A stretch of DNA of 19,274 nucleotides from Minisyncoccota bacterium (GTDB lineage Bacteria; Patescibacteriota; Minisyncoccia; Minisyncoccales; RBG-13-42-11). The stretch covers positions 1 to 19,274 of the forward strand of contig JAQUAA010000009.1 in assembly GCA_028687495.1 (NCBI GenBank). Reading direction: 5' to 3'. A program made the position numbers and the translations under genes. How positions within the stretch are numbered: position 1 is the stretch's first letter; each line of letters starts with the position of its first letter. Positions 15,505-19,274 of the stretch are shown here, in pieces. The notes below the pieces were generated by a model. The model did not search any database, was not told the origin of the DNA, and worked only from the letters and a program-made list of their open reading frames with translations.

Positions 15505-17472
15505 TTAATTTTCTGTTTTCGTGAAGTACCATTCTAGGATGGATTTAGCCACGGGCAAAACAGCTGCCTGAACCCCTTTTACGTCTTCAACCATTACGGT
15601 TAAAACAATCTGCGGGTCGTCGTAGGGCGCGAAAACGGTTACCCAGTTGTGATAGCGGTCGTTGCCCAATTCAGCGGTTCCGGTTTTGGCAGCAACCGCT
15701 ACCGGCAAGGAATTCAAGGTTATGGATGAAGCCTGAGGAGAATTTACACCGGTTACCGCCTGTCTCATGCCTTCTCTGACAATCTGGATATTTTCCGGGT
15801 CAATGAAGTTTTCCCTGATGACTCTGGGCGTCATCTCCTCGACCACGTTTTTTTCTTCGTCAATTATCTCTTTGACCGCCTGCGGCTGATACAGTATGCC
15901 GCCGTTGGCAATGGCTCCGATAGAAGTAACCACTTCTAACGGCGTGATCTGAAGAAAACCCTGGCCTATGGCAAGATTGTAGGTGTCGCCGTCCCACCAA
16001 TTCTGTCCCCAAGTGCTTTTCTTCCATTCTATGTCCGGTACGAAACCCTTTATTTCTCCCGGCAAATCAATGCCGGTCTTGTCGTCCCAGCCGAAGAGAT
16101 CCAAATATTTTTTAATATTTGTAGGGCCAAGACCATCCTGATCGCCAAATCCTCCGCCGATCGTATAGAAATAAACGTCGCACGATTCGGCAATCGCTTT
16201 TTTCATGTCGGTCAGGCCGTGAACCGTCCAGTCTCTTTTGGTCGTGGAGGCGTTGGGATCCCAGGGATTGGGAATACTGATGAAACCCTGGCAATTTATA
16301 TCTTTCTCAGGATTTATTATTTTCTCTTCCAAGGCAGCTGAAGCAATCAAGGGCTTTATGGTGGAGCCGGTCAAGTATCTGCCGGAAATCGCCCGGTTAA
16401 AGAGAGGATTGAGGCCTTTGGGATCTTCCAGAAGTTTCTGAAGAGCTGTAGGATCCGCTCCTTTTTGGAATAAATTATTATCGAAGCTGGGCAAAGAAAC
16501 CAGTGATAAAATGCCGCCTGTTTTGGGATCCATGGCGATGGCAACCGCTCCCTTTGCCCCGATTTCTTTGTATTTGCTTTCCAATTCTTCTTTTATTTTT
16601 TTCTGCAAATCGGAATCAAGCCATAAAACCAAGCTCTTGCCCGACTCGGGCAGAGAAATGACTTCTTTGGCAATCACGTTCCCCACCGCATCCCTCTCAA
16701 TTCTTAATTTTCCCGGGTTTTTTCTCAAGACATCCTCATAAAAATTTTCTATGCCAGATCTGCCGACATAATCCGAAATGGAATAGAAATCAGGAGCCGC
16801 CTCAAACTCTTCTGACTTTATTTTGCCGGTATAGCCGATGAGGTGGCTGAAATATTCTCCGTCTTCGTAATCTCTGATGACGTTGCTCTTGATTTGAAAA
16901 CCGGGAAGTTCGTCAATTTTCGTCTCGAATAAAATCAACTGCTGATGGGAAAGATTCTCGGCGATGAGAACCTGCAAGGATTTCGCCTCTTCAATCTCTT
17001 CTTTCATCGTCTCCAAATCATTTCCAAGGATATCGGCCACTTCTCTTAAAGTTCTTTCTTTCTCGGCACTTAATGGCGGCAGGTTGTCCTTTTCGCAAAT
17101 TAAATCGAAGGTTGATTTATTGAGAACCAGCTGTTTTAAGTTTTTATCGTAGATCACTCCCCTTTCCGACTGAATCTGGTGGATGATAAACTTGTTTTGC
17201 GCCGCCTGCTGCAAAAAATCTTTGCCTTCGGCCACCTGCAAATGGAAAGTTTTGAAAAAAAGAAGCAGGATTATCAAAAAACAGGAAATGAAAAAACCTT
17301 GGAGAATCTTTCTTAAAAGAGGCACCTCTAATTTTTTCTCGGAAAGGCCGGCTTGTCTTTCCTGTTTTTGGGCAAGAGAATCCAAAAGAACCTCATGAGG
17401 TTCAATGGCTTCCTTGAAAGCCGTCTGAACCCTGCTAGCTCTAAATCCTTTTGAAGAGAGGAATCCTAACAT
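15505..17472 (-). CDS. mrdA: Penicillin-binding protein 2 (elongation transpeptidase)
   Basis: This class B PBP cross-links peptidoglycan during lateral growth. The 655-aa protein has a cytoplasmic extension (about 1-54), one transmembrane helix (about 55-77), the dimerisation/pedestal domain with SERGVIYDKN (102-111) and GRSGIENFYED (237-247), and the transpeptidase domain. There the active-site motifs are SxxK as Ser370-Thr-Ile-Lys373, SxN-type as Ser430-Cys-Asp432, and KTG at 596-598. The SCD variant and the mreCD neighbours point to the PBP2 (MrdA) group rather than FtsI. The N-terminal extension is longer than in E. coli PBP2. Its start overlaps the mreD end by 32 bases, and no other in-frame start lies nearby. 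No rodA follows it, although rodA is the usual partner. Confidence 0.95.
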   Translation of the reverse strand: MLGFLSSKGFRASRVQTAFKEAIEPHEVLLDSLAQKQERQAGLSEKKLEVPLLRKILQGFFISCFLIILLLFFKTFHLQVAEGKDFLQQAAQNKFIIHQIQSERGVIYDKNLKQLVLNKSTFDLICEKDNLPPLSAEKERTLREVADILGNDLETMKEEIEEAKSLQVLIAENLSHQQLILFETKIDELPGFQIKSNVIRDYEDGEYFSHLIGYTGKIKSEEFEAAPDFYSISDYVGRSGIENFYEDVLRKNPGKLRIERDAVGNVIAKEVISLPESGKSLVLWLDSDLQKKIKEELESKYKEIGAKGAVAIAMDPKTGGILSLVSLPSFDNNLFQKGADPTALQKLLEDPKGLNPLFNRAISGRYLTGSTIKPLIASAALEEKIINPEKDINCQGFISIPNPWDPNASTTKRDWTVHGLTDMKKAIAESCDVYFYTIGGGFGDQDGLGPTNIKKYLDLFGWDDKTGIDLPGEIKGFVPDIEWKKSTWGQNWWDGDTYNLAIGQGFLQITPLEVVTSIGAIANGGILYQPQAVKEIIDEEKNVVEEMTPRVIRENFIDPENIQIVREGMRQAVTGVNSPQASSITLNSLPVAVAAKTGTAELGNDRYHNWVTVFAPYDDPQIVLTVMVEDVKGVQAAVLPVAKSILEWYFTKTEN

Positions 17473-17758
17473 ACTTTTGCAAAATAATTTTAGAGAGAAA
17501 CGAAAACAGAAGCAAAACTAAAGTATAAAAACCGAAGAAACCTATGTTACTCAGGGAAAAAATATCCAGATAAAATCCGCCGATCAGGGCCGCACTTACT
17601 CCCCACCATTGCTGGGGAGTAAAAAGAGTAATGAAAACCACCGCAATTAAAACGAGATTGGGAATCAAGTCCAACACCTTGAAATAAACCGAAAAGCTGG
17701 TCTGAATCAAAATTAAAATATAAAAAAGGATGATGCAAAAAATGATTTTTTTTGTCAT
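17441..17758 (-). CDS. mreD: Rod shape-determining protein MreD, short
   Basis: MreD is an integral membrane part of the elongasome, bridging MreC and the wall synthases. This 105-aa protein is almost all hydrophobic, with about four transmembrane helices (roughly 5-22, 31-48, 52-68, 72-93) and a central GGFYLDIFSLSNIGFFGFYT that fits the MreD pattern of a Gly-Leu-Asp stretch. MreD is normally about 160-170 aa with five or six helices, so the C-terminal part is missing here. It starts 2 bases after the mreC stop and overlaps the PBP2 gene. The identification rests partly on its place between mreC and mrdA. Confidence 0.82.
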   Translation of the reverse strand: MTKKIIFCIILFYILILIQTSFSVYFKVLDLIPNLVLIAVVFITLFTPQQWWGVSAALIGGFYLDIFSLSNIGFFGFYTLVLLLFSFLSKIILQKYVRIPLFKRI

Positions 17759-17760
17759 CG

Positions 17761-18561
17761 TTAAAAATCGGTGATGATGAATAAATAATCTAAATTTTTA
17801 AGGTTGAATTCGGGCTCTATCTCCGCCGTTTGGAAAGGTTCGATGTCGGTTTTTCTTACGTCTTTAATTTTTCCCACCAGAAGGCCCTGGGGGAAAATGC
17901 CTCCCAAAGCAGCGGTAATGACCAGATCTTCCTTCGAAACTTCTTTTTCTTTGGGAATCAGATCAAGATAAAGTTCCTGATTACCCTTTCCCCGGACCAC
18001 TCCGAAGATTTCTTTTTCTGAAATTTTGGCGTCGAAAGAACTCTGTTTGTTGGAAATTAAAATAACCTCTGAAAAATTATCGTACACTTCGCCGATCCTG
18101 CCCAAAAGCATTTTTTGGCTGGTCACCACCGGCATGCCTTTTAAGATTCCGTCTTTTTGTCCTTTATCAAGCAAAATCGAATCCTGGGAAATGTCCTTGC
18201 CGATTAGCTGAGCGATTTTCAACTGGAAATCTTTCTGCAGTTCTATGTCCAACGCTTCTTTCAAGGTTTCGTTTTCTTTTTTCAGTTCTTTCAGAACAAC
18301 GATTTCGCCAAGAAGTTCCTGATTTTTAGTATAAAGAGAGTCCAATTCTTTTTTAAGAGTTTTTATTTCGATAATTCCGCTAAAAAAATCGGAGGTGTTT
18401 TTCCCCGCCTGCCATAATGTTTTTTGAATCGGAGAGGAAACGGAATAGAAAAAGTTTTTGATATTTTTCGTAAAACCGCTGAGATTCAGGACGACGAAAA
18501 CACCGATCAATAAGATCAAAAAGACGATAATTTTCAGATTTCGGAACATCCTCATTGGCAT
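17761..18561 (-). CDS. mreC: Rod shape-determining protein MreC
   Basis: MreC is the bitopic elongasome scaffold that binds PBP2. The 266-aa protein has one transmembrane helix (about 10-27), a coiled coil (about 60-105) rich in Lys/Glu/Leu, and two beta domains with typical stretches LIGKDISQDSILLDKGQKDGI, VVTSQKMLLGRIGEV and GGIFPQGLLVGKI. Length is normal. Three ATGs occur at codons 1, 3 and 5. I use the first because the -10 box lies 7 bases before it. This is the first gene of the ten-gene run to 7417. No mreB precedes it; the upstream neighbour is divergent. Confidence 0.95.
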   Translation of the reverse strand: MPMRMFRNLKIIVFLILLIGVFVVLNLSGFTKNIKNFFYSVSSPIQKTLWQAGKNTSDFFSGIIEIKTLKKELDSLYTKNQELLGEIVVLKELKKENETLKEALDIELQKDFQLKIAQLIGKDISQDSILLDKGQKDGILKGMPVVTSQKMLLGRIGEVYDNFSEVILISNKQSSFDAKISEKEIFGVVRGKGNQELYLDLIPKEKEVSKEDLVITAALGGIFPQGLLVGKIKDVRKTDIEPFQTAEIEPEFNLKNLDYLFIITDF

Positions 18562-18562
18562 A

Positions 18563-18572
18563 ATTTTATCAC
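18563..18572 (-). promoter_or_regulatory. Extended -10 promoter of the mreC run
   Basis: On the minus strand TGATAAAAT gives an extended -10 (TG-A-TAAAAT, hexamer 18563-18568), sharing TTGTGATA with the protease promoter near 1217-1227. The start point should fall on or next to the mreC ATG, so the mRNA should be leaderless. The -35 position (17-base spacing) is occupied by TGTCAA, the reverse complement of the TTGACA used by the divergent promoter, so this promoter relies on the extended -10. Confidence 0.5.
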
Positions 18573-18585
18573 AATTTTTAAGGTC

Positions 18586-18613
18586 TTGACAGAGCCCCTT
18601 CTATAAATATACT
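18586..18613 (+). promoter_or_regulatory. Consensus sigma-70-type promoter for the small acidic protein gene
   Basis: TTGACA (18586-18591), a 16-base spacer and TATACT (18608-18613). The expected start is near A18620, giving a leader of about 48 bases before the ATG at 18668 and a transcript of about 260 bases to the terminator at 18844-18880. Confidence 0.75.
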
Positions 18614-18647
18614 TATCTTAGAAATCAAAAAAGGTCGTTTTAGCACA

Positions 18648-18671
18648 ATGATTTTATTAAAAGTTCTATGA
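18648..18671 (+). CDS. Possible 7-codon leader ORF coupled to the acidic protein gene
   Basis: An ATG at 18648 opens a seven-codon frame (MILLKVL) whose TGA stop overlaps the ATG of the acidic protein in an ATGA. An AAAAAAGG stretch at 18627-18634 could serve as a rather distant ribosome binding site. Such an arrangement could couple translation, since the acidic ORF has no ribosome binding site of its own. A frame this short can arise by chance. Confidence 0.25.
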   Translation: MILLKVL

Positions 18672-18826
18672 CAGAAGATAAACTTTTTGTTTCTCCTTTG
18701 CGCCTGGAAGAAGAGGAAGGAGAAGGAATCGACGAATATACCGACGAATCGGAAGAAACGTCGGAAAAAGAAGAAGATAGTGACTTGGAAGAAGACGACG
18801 AAGAGTGGGACGGAGAAATTGAATAA
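18668..18826 (+). CDS. Small extremely acidic protein, 52 aa
   Basis: I do not recognise this protein. It begins MTEDKLFVSPLRLEEEE; 27 of its 52 residues are Asp or Glu, against two Lys and one Arg. After a short N-terminal segment with hydrophobic residues (LFVSPLRL) the rest has low complexity, so it is probably disordered and very acidic. Support for a real gene comes from a consensus promoter upstream, a complete frame and an intrinsic terminator 18 bases after the stop. It could be a charge-mimicking or nucleic-acid-competing peptide, a chaperone-like tail protein, or a structural ribosome-linked factor. Position next to the rRNA operon is suggestive only. No ribosome binding site is seen directly before its ATG. 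Confidence 0.65.
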   Translation: MTEDKLFVSPLRLEEEEGEGIDEYTDESEETSEKEEDSDLEEDDEEWDGEIE

Positions 18827-18843
18827 AAATTTTATCTAAAGAC

Positions 18844-18880
18844 AAAAAATCCCGGATTATTCCGGGTTTTTGTTTTTTTT
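18844..18880. terminator. Bidirectional intrinsic terminator
   Basis: CCCGGA and TCCGGG (18851-18866) form a 6-bp stem with a TTAT loop. It is flanked by a six-A run on the left and a TTTTTGTTTTTTTT run on the right, so it has a U-tract in both directions. It can end the acidic-protein transcript on the plus strand and the rRNA operon on the minus strand. Confidence 0.85.
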
Positions 18881-18910
18881 CAAACGGAAAAAGATAAAAC
18901 TAAAAAGGCG

Positions 18911-19028
18911 TTGGGGTGGCGGCTACCTACTTTCGCACGAAATCGCACTATCATCGGCCTTGGACTATTTCACGACTGTGTTCGAAATGGGAACAGGTGG
19001 GACAAGTCCAGTATTACCGCCACCTCAA
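18911..19028 (-). rRNA. rrf: 5S ribosomal RNA
   Basis: The minus strand reads GGTGGCGG at the 5' end and CCGCCACC at the 3' end (helix I), with the conserved loop stretch CCCATTTCGAACACAG near the expected place and AGTAGGTAGCCGCC before the end. Ends are approximate. The pairing continues outward with GGCGTTG/CAACGCC (to 18907 and 19032), which probably marks a precursor stem that is processed. It follows the 23S 3' end after about 50 bases, the usual 23S-5S order. Confidence 0.93.
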
Positions 19029-19079
19029 CGCCTTTTTTTATTGATTACGGATATTAATTGCTAGCCCAGCGAGGGCTTA

Positions 19080-19274
19080 ACAGTTAAGAAAGCAATGACT
19101 TATTAGTACTGCTTGGCTAAATGCATTACTGCACTTACACCTGCAGCCTATCAACCTCATATTCTCTGAGGAATCTGGGAGTCCTTATCTTGGGGTCTGC
19201 TTCGCGCTTATATGCTTTCAGCACTTATCAGTTCCCGACATAGCTACCCAGCGATGCTTTTGGCAAAACAGCTG
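19080..19274 (-). rRNA. rrl: 23S ribosomal RNA, 3' end (partial)
   Basis: The minus strand contains the conserved 3'-terminal part of 23S rRNA: GTGCTGAAAGCATATAAGCG, GTTGATAGGCTGCAGGTGTAAG and AGTACTAATAAG, ending near CTTTCTTAAC, which would pair with the 5' end of the molecule. About 195 bases are in the window and the rest lies beyond 19274. The 3' boundary is estimated from the end of the terminal helix. The roughly 50-base spacer to 5S holds a small hairpin (AGCCC/GGGCT, 19063-19077). Confidence 0.95.

Noticed and set aside
17441..17472. Possible frameshift joining mreD and the PBP2 gene
   Set aside because: Each protein keeps a sensible end, the PBP2 N-terminal extension looks natural, and overlapping starts occur elsewhere in this run. 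Kept only as a note on short MreD.
1..19274. Mobile elements, CRISPR arrays, toxin-antitoxin pairs or phage genes
   Set aside because: No transposase, integrase, direct-repeat array or short paired toxin-like genes are visible. The tRNA has no repeat of its 3' end nearby to suggest an attachment site.

Overview
The window looks like a piece of a small, streamlined bacterial chromosome, most likely from the Candidate Phyla Radiation (Patescibacteria, Parcubacteria/Microgenomates-like). The call is by inference. Several proteins are compact versions of their families (HrcA 236 aa, GrpE 154 aa, MreD 105 aa). Genes overlap by 4 to 32 bases or are spaced by a few bases, and Shine-Dalgarno sequences are weak or absent. 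A MurF-like ligase has swapped its usual N-terminal domain for membrane helices. TGA is used as a stop, so the recoded lineages are unlikely. I see no mobile element, CRISPR array or phage gene.

Layout. (1) 19-1209, minus: a membrane-anchored S41 (Ctp) protease with its own promoter. (2) 1251-5602, minus: a heat-shock operon hrcA-grpE-dnaK-dnaJ, with a tRNA-Lys(UUU) 13 bases after dnaJ and a perfect 13-bp hairpin after the tRNA. Its promoter carries a CIRCE operator with the -35 box inside the operator spacer. (3) 5702-7420, plus: a divergent polytopic GT39/PMT-type glycosyltransferase. (4) 7417-18561, minus: a tightly packed run of ten genes: mreC, mreD, PBP2 (mrdA), lysS, serS, alpha/beta hydrolase, membrane MurF-like ligase, DegT-type aminotransferase, FemABX-type transferase, ftsQ. 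(5) 18586-18880, plus: a 52-aa extremely acidic small protein with a consensus promoter, a possible 7-codon leader ORF and a terminator. (6) 18911-19274, minus: 5S rRNA and the 3' end of 23S rRNA.

How the genes fit together. The ten-gene run is mainly a cell-envelope operon. MreC, MreD and PBP2 belong to the elongation machinery and FtsQ to the divisome. The middle genes (MurF-like ligase, aminotransferase, FemX) look like enzymes that build or modify peptidoglycan stem or bridge peptides. FemABX enzymes use aminoacyl-tRNA, and two aminoacyl-tRNA synthetases sit in the same run. The heat-shock operon is the standard HrcA/CIRCE-controlled chaperone set.

The best candidate for something undescribed is the hydrolase, membrane MurF-like, DegT, FemX cassette (8220-12753). 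The ligase lacks the UDP-substrate-binding domain and part of its central domain, and the aminotransferase has a hydrophobic insert, so both may work on lipid-linked rather than soluble substrates. A second theme is promoter architecture: three operon-leading genes have a -10 box only 6-8 bases before the ATG, which predicts leaderless mRNAs.
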